Assembly (NCBI GenBank): GCA_001507425.1
Contig: LMAJ01000028.1
Span: forward strand, 1 to 64,000
Direction of reading: 5' to 3'
Source: Flavobacteriaceae bacterium CRH
Lineage (GTDB): Bacteria > Bacteroidota > Bacteroidia > Flavobacteriales > Flavobacteriaceae
DNA length: 64,000 bases
The notes under the pieces are model-generated. The model was not told the DNA's origin, did not search any database, and was given only the letters and a program-made list of their open reading frames with translations. Below are positions 17,291 through 25,131 of the stretch, in pieces; position 1 is the stretch's first letter, and each line of letters begins with the position of its first letter. A program made the position numbers and the translations under genes.

Positions 17291-17335
17291 TGACTCATAA
17301 TCAGGTGGTCCCTGGTTCGAGCCCAGGTGGGACCA
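17291..17335 (+). other. attR: 3' part of a tRNA(CAT) gene
   Basis: The segment holds an anticodon loop CTCATAA (anticodon CAT), the 3' anticodon stem TCAGG, the T arm CCTGG-TTCGAGC-CCAGG and the acceptor strand TGGGACC with discriminator A. The 5' half (acceptor, D arm and most of the 5' anticodon stem) is absent: upstream is AT-rich element DNA. A matching terminator follows at 17347. This is the displaced tRNA 3' end left by integration. CAT could be elongator Met or Ile2; without the 5' half I cannot decide. Confidence 0.85.
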
Positions 17336-17346
17336 CATTAAAAATC

Positions 17347-17377
17347 AAAGCCTTACAGAGATGTGAGGCTTTTTTTG
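17347..17377 (+). terminator. Native terminator of the interrupted tRNA gene
   Basis: AAAGCCTTACA (17347-17357) pairs with TGTGAGGCTTT (17362-17372) around a GAGA loop, followed by T residues. It follows the tRNA fragment by 11 bp and supports 17336 onward being the original chromosomal flank. Confidence 0.7.
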
Positions 17378-17448
17378 TTTCTACAGGTTAAATAATTTTT
17401 CTTTTGTATAATAATTAACGAATGAGTTTTAAAAATAATATAATTAAA

Positions 17449-18165
17449 ATGATAACAAAAACAATAATACTTAATCTCCTTTTGCTTTTAACTTCCTGTG
17501 CGAGATCTCAAGACGTGAAAAATCCTGAGAATATATGTAAGGATTGTGGAAGTTTCGATTTGGCGAAAATGTCCTTTAATGAAAATATTTCCGATTTAAT
17601 TTCGAAAACGGAGGTATGGAAAACAGCAATTGTCAATAACAACAATGAAGAAAAAGAAATCGAAGCGCTTTTAAAATCAGATACCATAAAATTGTATAAA
17701 TATCATTTTTCTAATCAACAAAATAAAGTTTTAGGCAAAAGGCCGTTTAATTACAACAATCAATTTTTTTTTAATGGATTAGTACTACTAACTGATAAAA
17801 ATGATAAGATTTATGCTTATGAAGCAATTAATTTTTATGATGGAAAAATGTCTGAAATTATAGGTTTTATTAATTATTTGAAAAAAGAAAATAAAATAGC
17901 TGACTTCAGGCAAAACAAAATGTATGGAGATTTATCAGTATATCAATGGCAATCAGAAAGTAAAATAGTACAAATTGTAAGTGACAATTCAGAAGGTACA
18001 GAAGAACGTATGATAAACGGTAAAACCTCTGTAATAAAAAGTACCTACGTAAAATTAAATGTTTATAGTCAATCTTTTATGGAAAAAGCCATAGAAAAAT
18101 TAGTGCAAAAGGATACCGGTTTTGTGATTTACAATGAAAAACATTATCAAAAAAAGTCTTTATAA
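17449..18165 (+). CDS. Lipoprotein, paralogue of the gene at 15037
   Basis: About 238 aa. The signal peptide (MITKTIILNLLLLLTSCARS, lipobox LTSC) suits the ATG at 17449; the ATG at 17422 adds nine residues. Shared landmarks with the 15037 gene are FDLAKMSFNENISDLIS and LSVYQWQSESKIVQIVS. I do not recognise the family. It sits just outside attR but is followed by a decayed integrase end (18293-18396), so it may belong to an older, mostly lost insertion at the same tRNA. Confidence 0.6.
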   Translation: MITKTIILNLLLLLTSCARSQDVKNPENICKDCGSFDLAKMSFNENISDLISKTEVWKTAIVNNNNEEKEIEALLKSDTIKLYKYHFSNQQNKVLGKRPFNYNNQFFFNGLVLLTDKNDKIYAYEAINFYDGKMSEIIGFINYLKKENKIADFRQNKMYGDLSVYQWQSESKIVQIVSDNSEGTEERMINGKTSVIKSTYVKLNVYSQSFMEKAIEKLVQKDTGFVIYNEKHYQKKSL

Positions 18166-18292
18166 ACCAGTTTTTTATAGAAGTGAAACCTGTTTCTTTA
18201 CAAGCCAGGATTAGATATTTGGATTTTTTTTGAATTTAAAAATAAAGATAAATATGATTTTATTTAAAAATAATAAAGAGGGGAATAACACT

Positions 18293-18396
18293 TTGTTTTA
18301 TTTAAAAAACAATAGTATTATTCTTTTATCAGGAGTGTTGTTTGGGAGTGTTTAAATAAGACATATTCATTTAATATCTTATAACCACCAAAAGCT
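18293..18396 (-). pseudogene. Highly decayed third copy of the integrase 3' end
   Basis: The stretch TTTGTTTTATTTAAAAAACA to about AAAGCTTTATGA aligns with the last ~100 bp of the intact integrase (15868-15975): shared blocks include TTTTATC, GAGTGTTG/AAGTGTTG, AAGACATA and AATATCTT. Small deletions and substitutions destroy the frame. A second short echo of its end (TTTTATTTAAAAATAATA) lies at 18259-18276. It indicates an earlier related element at this site. Confidence 0.6.
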
Positions 18397-18560
18397 TTAT
18401 GAAATTTATGGAGCTTTTTTTTTGCTCAAAAGATTGGATTTATGATAAAATCTTATACATTTGTCAAATAATAAAGCGTAAGACATTGTTCTTGTGCGAA
18501 TTATAATATAAGCAGATAAATTAATGGTATAGCTCCCTGGCTTTCAGCAAGTTGAGATTT

Positions 18561-18800
18561 ATGAAGATAGCAAAGACTTTTTATTTAGTATTATTTATAA
18601 CCTTGATTAATGTATCAAGTGTTTTAGCGGATCCAACTCCACCAGCTCCAACATCAAGATCTGCTGTAGCTCTTCCGCCACCGCCACCACCTCCAGGTGG
18701 TGCTATTGACCAAAATTTGATAATTTTATTGGTAGTTGCATTATTTTTTGGAATGTATACCATTTATAAATATAATTTAATAAAAAAAGCTTCAATATAA
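18561..18800 (+). CDS. Small secreted or membrane-anchored Pro-rich protein
   Basis: 79 aa. A signal peptide (KTFYLVLFITLINVSSVLAD) is followed by a proline-rich linker with a PPPPPPPGG run at about residues 42-50 and a C-terminal hydrophobic helix (LIILLVVALFFGMYTIYKY). Proteins of this layout are common and uncharacterised in flavobacteria. An upstream in-frame TTG at 18552 is less likely than the ATG. The stop codon lies in the loop of the terminator hairpin. No function can be assigned. Confidence 0.65.
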   Translation: MKIAKTFYLVLFITLINVSSVLADPTPPAPTSRSAVALPPPPPPPGGAIDQNLIILLVVALFFGMYTIYKYNLIKKASI

Positions 18801-18815
18801 ATTGAAGCTTTTTTT
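18787..18815 (+). terminator. Terminator overlapping the stop codon
   Basis: AAGCTTCAAT (18787-18796) pairs with ATTGAAGCTT (18801-18810) around ATAA, then five T. The last codons and stop of the Pro-rich protein form the 5' arm and loop. Confidence 0.8.
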
Positions 18816-18832
18816 ATGACCTGTTTTAACAC

Positions 18833-19423
18833 TTATTTGTTAATAGAATATAGTCTTGAAATGTATTTTCCTACTACATCAAATTCTAAATTGATTTTAG
18901 TACCTACTTTAAAGTTTTTGAAGTTCGTGTTTTCAAAAGTATAAGGGATTATTGAAACGCTAAATTCATTTTCTTTAGAATTCACAACAGTTAAGCTTAC
19001 TCCGTTTACGGTAATCGATCCCTTTTCTATCGTAATATTACTAAGGTTTTTGTCGTATTCAAAAGTATAATTCCAGCTTCCGTTTGCTTCCTCGATTTTA
19101 ATGCAGGTTCCGGTTTGGTCTACGTGGCCTTGTACAATATGGCCGTCAAGTCGATCGCCAAGTTTCATTCCTCTTTCCAGATTTACAATATCGTTTACCT
19201 GCCATTCGCCAATATTGGTTTTCAAAATGGTTTCTTCAATAGCGGTTACGGTATAAAAAGTGTCTTTTATGGCGACAACCGTTAAGCAAATTCCGTTGTG
19301 CGAAACGCTTTGGTCAATTTTCAATTCGTTTGTAATGGATGAATCGACAGTTAAGTGCAGATTGTTTTGGTCTTTTTTTATTTCGTGAATCCTGCCTAGG
19401 GTTTCTATAATTCCTGTGAACAT
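18833..19423 (-). CDS. ribE: Riboflavin synthase, alpha subunit
   Basis: It catalyses dismutation of two 6,7-dimethyl-8-ribityllumazine molecules to riboflavin, the last step of riboflavin synthesis. The protein starts MFTGIIETLGRI, the hallmark of the family, and has the two homologous lumazine-binding halves: SHNGICLTVV (first barrel, about residues 42-51) and SITVNGVSLTVV (second barrel, about 136-147). The motif DGHIVQGHVDQTG lies between. At 196 aa it is of standard length. It is divergent from pdxA with 57 bp between the starts, so both promoters lie in that gap. No FMN riboswitch is visible. Confidence 0.95.
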   Translation of the reverse strand: MFTGIIETLGRIHEIKKDQNNLHLTVDSSITNELKIDQSVSHNGICLTVVAIKDTFYTVTAIEETILKTNIGEWQVNDIVNLERGMKLGDRLDGHIVQGHVDQTGTCIKIEEANGSWNYTFEYDKNLSNITIEKGSITVNGVSLTVVNSKENEFSVSIIPYTFENTNFKNFKVGTKINLEFDVVGKYISRLYSINK

Positions 19424-19439
19424 TGTTGTTTTATTTTAC

Positions 19440-19447
19440 TAAATTTG
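19440..19447 (+). promoter_or_regulatory. -7 element of the pdxA promoter
   Basis: TAAATTTG fits TAnnTTTG and lies 33 bp before the pdxA start codon. TTG sequences lie upstream, but none at the ideal spacing. Confidence 0.45.
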
Positions 19448-19480
19448 CACATCAAAATTAGTAATAAATAATCTGAGCTC

Positions 19481-20530
19481 ATGAATAAAAAAGCAGAAAA
19501 TATAATTGTTGGAATTTCAATAGGAGATTTAAACGGTATTGGAAGCGAAGTTATATTAAAAACATTCGAAGATTCTCGTATGTTAGAACTGTGTACGCCG
19601 GTTATTTTTGCAAATGCTAAAATTCTTTCTTTCGTTAAAAAAAGTTTTACATCAGCAGTTCAGTTTCATGGCGTTGATAAATTAGATCAAATTGTACCAG
19701 GAAAATTAAATGTATTTAATCTTTGGAAAGAAGGAGTTGATATTAATTTAGGTACAAACGACGAGAAAATAGGAGAGTATGCAATAAAATCTTTTGTTGC
19801 GGCAACCAAAGCTTTAAAAGAAGATTTAATTGATGTCCTGGTTACAGCTCCAATAAATAAATATAATATTCAGTCTGAAGATTTTAAATTTCCGGGACAT
19901 ACAGATTATTTAGATCAGGAATTAGAAGGTAATGCCTTAATGATGATGGTTCAGGATAATCTTAGGGTTGGTTTACTGACAGATCATGTTCCGCTGAATG
20001 AAGTTTCATCGCATTTAACAGAAGAATTAATTACAAGAAAAATAGAAACAATAAAAAAATCCCTAATTCAGGATTTTAGCATTGTAAAACCCAAAATTGC
20101 TGTTTTAGGATTAAATCCGCATAGTGGCGATGGTGGAGTTATTGGTAAAGAAGAAGATTTGATTTTAAAACCGGCTTTAAAGAAAATATTTGATAGCGGT
20201 ACAATGGTTTTTGGTCCTTTTTCTGCTGATGGCTTTTTTGGAAGCGGTCAATATGAGAAATATGACGCTATTGTGGCAACATATCACGATCAGGGGTTAA
20301 TTCCGTTTAAAACCTTATCTTTTGGAAAAGGAGTAAATTATACAGCAGGATTAAATAAGGTTCGAACTTCTCCGGATCACGGTACAGCTTACGATATTGC
20401 AGGAAAAGATATGGCAGATTATAATTCGTTTAAAGAAGCGGTTTACCTTGCAATAGATGTTTTTCGCTCGCGTAATCAGTATGAGGAGATTAGCCAAAAA
20501 CCTCTTAAAATAAAAGAAAAACAGTTATAA
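19481..20530 (+). CDS. pdxA: 4-hydroxythreonine-4-phosphate dehydrogenase
   Basis: It oxidises 4-phosphohydroxy-L-threonine in the DXP-dependent pathway to pyridoxal 5'-phosphate. Recognisable segments are VGISIGDLNGIGSEVILK at the start, LVTAPINKYNIQ, FPGHTDYLD (metal-binding His), LLTDHVPLNEV, LGLNPHSGDGG and YDAIVATYHDQGLIPFK (second metal-binding His). At 349 aa it has the usual length. It reads divergently from ribE and ends about 105 bp before the DUF177 gene, which has its own promoter. Confidence 0.95.
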   Translation: MNKKAENIIVGISIGDLNGIGSEVILKTFEDSRMLELCTPVIFANAKILSFVKKSFTSAVQFHGVDKLDQIVPGKLNVFNLWKEGVDINLGTNDEKIGEYAIKSFVAATKALKEDLIDVLVTAPINKYNIQSEDFKFPGHTDYLDQELEGNALMMMVQDNLRVGLLTDHVPLNEVSSHLTEELITRKIETIKKSLIQDFSIVKPKIAVLGLNPHSGDGGVIGKEEDLILKPALKKIFDSGTMVFGPFSADGFFGSGQYEKYDAIVATYHDQGLIPFKTLSFGKGVNYTAGLNKVRTSPDHGTAYDIAGKDMADYNSFKEAVYLAIDVFRSRNQYEEISQKPLKIKEKQL

Positions 20531-20554
20531 ACAAAAAAAGGTGAATAAGATTAT

Positions 20555-20581
20555 TAGTTTTATAATAATTTTATATCTTTG
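20555..20581 (+). promoter_or_regulatory. Promoter of the DUF177-rpmF operon
   Basis: TATCTTTG (20574-20581) fits the -7 box TAnnTTTG, with TTAG about 16 nt upstream as a -33 box. The leader to the start at 20636 would be about 50 nt. Confidence 0.6.
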
Positions 20582-20635
20582 CACCCCAATTCAGATATCT
20601 TGTTTAAGATGTGAGAGGGGCAAATTGATGTTGAA

Positions 20636-21178
20636 ATGAGCAAAACAAAAGAATTTTTAATTCCATTTAGTGGATTAAAGCTAGGAAAACACCATTTTGA
20701 GTATCAAATAAGTAATGCGTTCTTTGAGAACTTTGATTACGACGAATTTCAAAGTTCGGATATCAAAGTGAGTTTAGTTTTAGATAAGAAAAGCAACATG
20801 TTAGAGTTGGAATTCAAACACAAAGGAACTGTAAATGTGCCTTGTGATCTAACAGGCGAAGATTTTGATCTTCCTATAAAAGGAAAAATGAAATTGATTG
20901 TTCGCTTTGGAGATGAATTCAATAATGATAACGAAGAGCTGCTAATCTTACCGCATGGAGAGCACGAAATAGATGTAATACAATACATTTATGAAATGAT
21001 TGCACTTTCGGTACCGCTAAAACGAGTTCATCCAGGCGTAAAAGACGGAAGTTTAAAAACCGAAGCCTTAACAAAACTGAATGAATTAACAGTAAAAGAA
21101 CAAAAAGAAGAGAGTAAACAAGAAGAAGATATTGACCCGCGCTGGGACAAATTAAAGAAACTATTAACGGATAAATAA
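20636..21178 (+). CDS. DUF177 (YceD-like) protein
   Basis: 180 aa. The family is recognised by its context and the text FEYQISNAFFENFDYDEF at the start, the CDLTGEDFDLPIKGKMKLIVRFG segment with its Cys, and DPRWDKLKKLL at the C-terminus. YceD/DUF177 is a conserved bacterial protein almost always next to rpmF and linked to ribosomal RNA or ribosome maturation. The two genes here are 9 bp apart, so they form an operon. Cytoplasmic, no signal peptide. Its exact biochemical role in Bacteroidota is not established. Confidence 0.85.
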   Translation: MSKTKEFLIPFSGLKLGKHHFEYQISNAFFENFDYDEFQSSDIKVSLVLDKKSNMLELEFKHKGTVNVPCDLTGEDFDLPIKGKMKLIVRFGDEFNNDNEELLILPHGEHEIDVIQYIYEMIALSVPLKRVHPGVKDGSLKTEALTKLNELTVKEQKEESKQEEDIDPRWDKLKKLLTDK

Positions 21179-21187
21179 TATAGTAAA

Positions 21188-21382
21188 ATGGCACATCCTA
21201 AGAGAAAAATCTCGAAAACAAGAAGAGATAAGAGAAGAACACATTATAAAGCTACTGTAGCTCAAATCGCTACATGTCCTATTACTGGAGAAGCACATTT
21301 ATACCACAGAGCTTACTGGCATGAAGGTAAAATGTATTACAGAGGGCAAGTTGTTATCGATAAATCTGTAGCGGTTGCTTAA
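21188..21382 (+). CDS. rpmF: 50S ribosomal protein L32
   Basis: 64-aa basic protein with the L32 start MAHPKRKISKTRRDKRRTHYK, followed by CPITGEAHLYHRAYW. Only one of the four zinc-ribbon cysteines typical of the C+ form is present (ATCPITG), so this is the zinc-independent type usual in this group. It is a component of the large ribosomal subunit. It follows the DUF177 gene by 9 bp, precedes fabH (174 bp downstream) and is followed by its own strong terminator, so fabH probably has separate transcription. Confidence 0.97.
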   Translation: MAHPKRKISKTRRDKRRTHYKATVAQIATCPITGEAHLYHRAYWHEGKMYYRGQVVIDKSVAVA

Positions 21383-21405
21383 TACGTTTTTGTAAATGAT
21401 ACCGG

Positions 21406-21432
21406 AACTCTCACATCGTGAGAGTTTTTTTT
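21406..21432 (+). terminator. Terminator after rpmF
   Basis: AACTCTCAC (21406-21414) pairs with GTGAGAGTT (21418-21426) around ATC, then a T run. Only partial readthrough into fabH is expected. Confidence 0.85.
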
Positions 21433-21555
21433 GTTGGTTATAATTTTCTTTTTTTAAGAAATTATCTACAATTTCATTTCGTTTTTTTTTGTAATTTTCA
21501 AGTCTTTTAAAAATTTTTCAAATGCACTGTATTTGAAAGGAAATAATAAAATATA

Positions 21556-22554
21556 ATGAATACAATCACAGCCGCAATTACCGCTGTTGGAGCCTACGTT
21601 CCTGATTTTGTACTTTCGAACAAAGTACTGGAAACAATGGTCGATACTAATGACGAATGGATTACTACTCGTACCGGAATTAAAGAAAGAAGAATTCTAA
21701 AAGATGCTGATAAAGGAACATCGTTTCTTGCCATAAAAGCAGCACAGGATTTAATTGCCAAAGCAAATATTGATCCATTAGAGATTGATATGGTTATAAT
21801 GGCAACAGCTACAGCAGATATGCCCGTAGCCGCAACAGGAGTTTATGTTGCAACAGAAATTGGAGCTACAAATGCATTTGCATACGATTTGCAAGCCGCA
21901 TGCTCAAGTTTCTTATACGGAATGTCGACTGCTGCAGCCTACATTCAATCAGGAAGATATAAAAAAGTACTATTAATTGGTGCCGATAAAATGTCATCAA
22001 TTGTAGATTATACAGACAGGGCAACTTGTATTATTTTTGGAGATGGAGCGGGTGCCGTTTTATTCGAACCAAATTACGAAGGTCTTGGTTTACAAGACGA
22101 ATACTTACGAAGCGATGGTCAAGGACGCGATTATCTTAAAATTCCTGCCGGCGGTTCTCTAATAAGAACTTCAGAAGAAACCGTTAAAAACAGACAACAC
22201 AATATTATTCAGGACGGAAAAACAGTATTTAAATATGCTGTAACCAATATGGCTGATGCAAGCGAATTGATCGTAAAAAGAAACAATTTGACTAATGAAG
22301 ATGTAGATTGGTTAGTTCCTCACCAGGCAAACAAACGTATTATTGATGCAACTGCAAGCAGAATGAATCTTGACGATTCTAAAGTATTAATGAATATCGA
22401 AAGATATGGTAATACAACTTCAGCGACATTGCCATTAGTATTAAACGACTTTGAACACTTATTCAAAAAAGGAGATAATATTATTTTTGCCGCTTTTGGT
22501 GGTGGATTCACTTGGGGATCTATTTACCTAAAATGGGCTTACGATAAAAAATAA
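21556..22554 (+). CDS. fabH: Beta-ketoacyl-ACP synthase III
   Basis: It condenses an acyl-CoA primer with malonyl-ACP to start fatty-acid synthesis. The catalytic triad is visible: Cys in QAACSSFLYGM (about residue 116), His in VPHQANKRI (about 257) and Asn in ERYGNTTSATLPL (about 287). The C-terminal FAAFGGGFTWGSIYLKW is standard. 332 aa is normal. It is followed 23 bp later by accB and then accC, so initiation and malonyl-CoA supply are co-expressed. A leader of 129 bp separates it from the rpmF terminator. Confidence 0.97.
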   Translation: MNTITAAITAVGAYVPDFVLSNKVLETMVDTNDEWITTRTGIKERRILKDADKGTSFLAIKAAQDLIAKANIDPLEIDMVIMATATADMPVAATGVYVATEIGATNAFAYDLQAACSSFLYGMSTAAAYIQSGRYKKVLLIGADKMSSIVDYTDRATCIIFGDGAGAVLFEPNYEGLGLQDEYLRSDGQGRDYLKIPAGGSLIRTSEETVKNRQHNIIQDGKTVFKYAVTNMADASELIVKRNNLTNEDVDWLVPHQANKRIIDATASRMNLDDSKVLMNIERYGNTTSATLPLVLNDFEHLFKKGDNIIFAAFGGGFTWGSIYLKWAYDKK

Positions 22555-22577
22555 ATTAAAACTAAAAACGAATCATT

Positions 22578-23066
22578 ATGGATTTAAAAGAAATTCAAAA
22601 CCTAATCAAATTTGTAGCAAATTCGGGAGTTGCAGAAGTAAAGTTAGAAATGGATGATGTAAAAATCACCATTAGAACAACTTTAGAAGGAAATGTAACT
22701 GAAACTACTTATGTACAACAATTGCCAGCTCAGGCGCAATTGCCACAAGCGGTTGCTCCTCAACAAGTTGCTCCGGCTGTTGTAAATGTAACTAGCGAAG
22801 CATCTGTTCCGGCAGAAGATTCTAAATTCATTACTATAAAATCGCCAATTATTGGGACTTTTTATAGAAAACCATCTCCGGACAAACCAGTTTTTACTGA
22901 AGTAGGAACTACAATTGCAAAAGGTGATGTTCTTTGTGTAATTGAAGCAATGAAATTATTCAACGAAATCGAGTCAGAAGTTTCAGGTAAAATTGTAAAA
23001 ATTCTTGTTGACGATATGTCTCCTGTAGAATTTGATCAACCTTTATTTTTAGTTGATCCATCATAA
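22578..23066 (+). CDS. accB: Biotin carboxyl carrier protein of acetyl-CoA carboxylase
   Basis: It carries the biotin that shuttles CO2 between biotin carboxylase and carboxyltransferase. The N-terminal helix-rich part (DLKEIQNLIKFVANSGVAEV) is followed by an Ala/Pro/Gln-rich linker at about residues 48-75. The biotinyl domain has the motif EAMKLFNEI, so the biotinylated Lys is about residue 126. 162 aa is usual. It lies between fabH (23 bp) and accC (84 bp, where a copy of the TTGGAATTT repeat family sits). Confidence 0.97.
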   Translation: MDLKEIQNLIKFVANSGVAEVKLEMDDVKITIRTTLEGNVTETTYVQQLPAQAQLPQAVAPQQVAPAVVNVTSEASVPAEDSKFITIKSPIIGTFYRKPSPDKPVFTEVGTTIAKGDVLCVIEAMKLFNEIESEVSGKIVKILVDDMSPVEFDQPLFLVDPS

Positions 23067-23150
23067 TTTTTAAAAATTCCAATAGAGAAATCACAAAATC
23101 CAATTGTTGGAATTTGGAGATTGGAATTTGTAATTTTTAATATAAATAAG

Positions 23151-24497
23151 ATGTTTAAAAAAATATTAATTGCGAATAGAGGAGAAATTGCACTTCGTGT
23201 AATTCGTACATGTAAGGAAATGGGAATTAAAACTGTAGCAGTTTACTCTACAGCTGATGCAGAGAGTTTACATGTTAAGTTTGCTGACGAAGCGGTTTGT
23301 ATTGGTCCTCCTCCAAGTAACTTATCGTATTTGAAAATGTCAAATATAATTGCTGCTGCAGAAATTACTAATGCAGATGCAATACATCCAGGTTATGGAT
23401 TTCTTTCTGAGAATGCTAAATTCTCTAAAATTTGTCAGGAACACGGAATCAAATTTATTGGTGCTGCTCCTGAAATGATTGACAAAATGGGAGATAAAGC
23501 TTCTGCAAAAGCGACAATGAAAGCTGCAGGAGTTCCATGTGTGCCAGGTTCAGACGGATTATTAGAATCTTTTGAGCAAACACAAGAATTAGCAAAAGAA
23601 TTTGGTTACCCGGTTATGCTTAAAGCAACTGCCGGTGGTGGTGGAAAAGGAATGCGTGCCGTTTGGAAAGAAGATGAGTTATTGAAAGCTTGGGAAAGTG
23701 CACGTCAGGAAGCTTCTGCTGCATTTGGAAATGACGGAATGTACATGGAAAAACTTATCGAAGAGCCACGTCATATCGAAATTCAGGTTGTGGGAGATTC
23801 ATACGGAAAAGCATGTCACCTTTCTGAAAGAGACTGTTCTGTACAACGTCGTCACCAAAAATTGACTGAAGAAACGCCTTCGCCATTTATGACCGACGAA
23901 TTGCGTACTGCAATGGGAGAAGCTGCTGTAAAAGCTGCTGAATTCATTAAATACGAAGGAGCCGGAACTGTAGAATTTTTAGTGGACAAACACAGAAATT
24001 TTTACTTCATGGAAATGAATACCCGTATTCAGGTAGAGCACCCAATTACAGAACAAGTTATAGATTATGATTTGATTCGTGAACAAATTATGGTAGCTGC
24101 CGGAATTCCAATTTCTGGAAAAAACTATTTACCACAATTACACGCTATTGAATGCCGTATTAATGCTGAAGATCCTTATAACGATTTTCGTCCTTCACCA
24201 GGAAAAATTACTACGCTTCATATGCCGGGAGGTCACGGAGTACGTTTAGATACTCACGTATATTCAGGTTATACAATTCCGCCAAATTACGATTCAATGA
24301 TTGCCAAGTTAATTACAACTGCGCAATCTCGTGAAGAAGCAATTAGCAAAATGCGCAGGGCTTTAGACGAATTTGTTATCGAAGGTGTAAAAACTACAAT
24401 ACCTTTCCACAGACAATTAATGGATGATCCGAGATATATTGCAGGAGATTATACAACTGCATTTATGGATACATTTAAAATGAATCCAATAGAATAA
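23151..24497 (+). CDS. accC: Biotin carboxylase of acetyl-CoA carboxylase
   Basis: It carboxylates the biotin of AccB using ATP and bicarbonate. The start MFKKILIANRGEIALRVIRT is the family start; an in-frame TTG at 23121 would add ten residues from the intergenic repeat and is not credible. The ATP-grasp glycine loop (KATAGGGGKGMR), ERDCSVQRRHQKL and EMNTRIQVEHPITEQ (catalytic Glu and Arg region) are intact. 448 aa is normal. It ends the fabH-accB-accC operon and is followed by a bidirectional terminator. Confidence 0.97.
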   Translation: MFKKILIANRGEIALRVIRTCKEMGIKTVAVYSTADAESLHVKFADEAVCIGPPPSNLSYLKMSNIIAAAEITNADAIHPGYGFLSENAKFSKICQEHGIKFIGAAPEMIDKMGDKASAKATMKAAGVPCVPGSDGLLESFEQTQELAKEFGYPVMLKATAGGGGKGMRAVWKEDELLKAWESARQEASAAFGNDGMYMEKLIEEPRHIEIQVVGDSYGKACHLSERDCSVQRRHQKLTEETPSPFMTDELRTAMGEAAVKAAEFIKYEGAGTVEFLVDKHRNFYFMEMNTRIQVEHPITEQVIDYDLIREQIMVAAGIPISGKNYLPQLHAIECRINAEDPYNDFRPSPGKITTLHMPGGHGVRLDTHVYSGYTIPPNYDSMIAKLITTAQSREEAISKMRRALDEFVIEGVKTTIPFHRQLMDDPRYIAGDYTTAFMDTFKMNPIE

Positions 24498-24500
24498 TTT

Positions 24501-24530
24501 AAAAGGCTGTCAATTTCGACAGCCTTTTTT
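24501..24530. terminator. Bidirectional terminator between accC and the YcxB-like gene
   Basis: AAAAGGCTGTC (24501-24511) pairs with GACAGCCTTTT (24518-24528), with A and T runs on either side. It serves accC and, on the other strand, the gene ending at 24529. Confidence 0.85.
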
Positions 24531-25131
24531 AATGATATACGTGAGCTTCTTTTAATTTTTTCACAAAAGCGATCACTTCCTGTGCTTCTTTTTTTTCTAA
24601 ACTCGAAATAGGCATCCAAAAAGAGTCTGCTTGGTAAGTCTTATATAGCTGCCAACCAATACTAGAGTTTTTAAATCGAAAAAGAAATTGAATTCCTTCT
24701 TCGTAAACACCTATTGACTGAAAAGAATTATAATTGAAAAAACCTTCTAATTCCTGATTTTTTGTGTATATCCCATCTTTGTAAAACCGATACACAAATA
24801 AAGTAGGATATTGTAATTTTTGTGCTTTTTCTGAGATAAATCTATCAAAAGCTAAGCTTCTCAATAAAGATTTAATACTTATTACTGTAGTGATAATAAA
24901 TATGATGATTGAAATTGTCATGATAATTTGTCTTAAATGAGTATTGGATGCCAACTTCCATGTTAGTAAGAATATTATAAAAAAGACTATTGCGATAAAA
25001 ATGCTTTTAACCCTTTTAAATAATGAACGTACGATTGCTTTCATTATTAAAATATATTGCTCTTTGTTTATAATATTAACTTTGGTCTCCAAAAGCGGAA
25101 CTTTAACTATCTCTGAAAACTTATGTTCCAT
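24529..25131 (-). CDS. YcxB-like membrane protein
   Basis: 200 aa with two membrane helices (SIFIAIVFFIIFLLTWKLA and IIMTISIIIFIITTVISI, about residues 44-95) and a C-terminal cytoplasmic domain of the YcxB type (IYTKNQELEGFFNYNSFQSI, then WMPISSLEKKEAQEVIAFVKK). YcxB-domain proteins are widespread and of unknown role. It reads convergently with accC and shares its terminator. The start ATG at 25131 is followed upstream by a long AT-rich gap. Family assignment is from recognition of layout. Confidence 0.6.
   Translation of the reverse strand: MEHKFSEIVKVPLLETKVNIINKEQYILIMKAIVRSLFKRVKSIFIAIVFFIIFLLTWKLASNTHLRQIIMTISIIIFIITTVISIKSLLRSLAFDRFISEKAQKLQYPTLFVYRFYKDGIYTKNQELEGFFNYNSFQSIGVYEEGIQFLFRFKNSSIGWQLYKTYQADSFWMPISSLEKKEAQEVIAFVKKLKEAHVYH

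Larger units (their letters stand above)
1..17335. mobile_element. Integrative mobilizable element (right-hand part), inserted at a tRNA(CAT) gene
   Basis: The block contains a helicase/primase end, a Toprim primase, MobC, a relaxase, accessory cargo and a tyrosine recombinase, and ends at a tRNA 3' fragment that lacks its 5' half. That is the usual layout of Bacteroidota mobilizable elements that insert at the 3' end of tRNA genes. The recombinase lies just inside the right end and reads inward. No second copy of the tRNA fragment and no tRNA 5' half occur in the window, so the left end lies outside. No conjugation-pore (Tra) genes are seen, so transfer would need a helper. The boundaries are inference; the gene content is direct observation. 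Confidence 0.75.

Noticed and set aside
18523..18560. Second tRNA fragment (GGTATAGCTC)
   Set aside because: The words resemble a tRNA start, but the D arm and anticodon stem do not follow and nothing matches the fragment at 17291.
18581..18763. Reverse-strand ORF with a poly-glycine run
   Set aside because: It is the mirror of the CCA/CCT proline codons of the Pro-rich protein.
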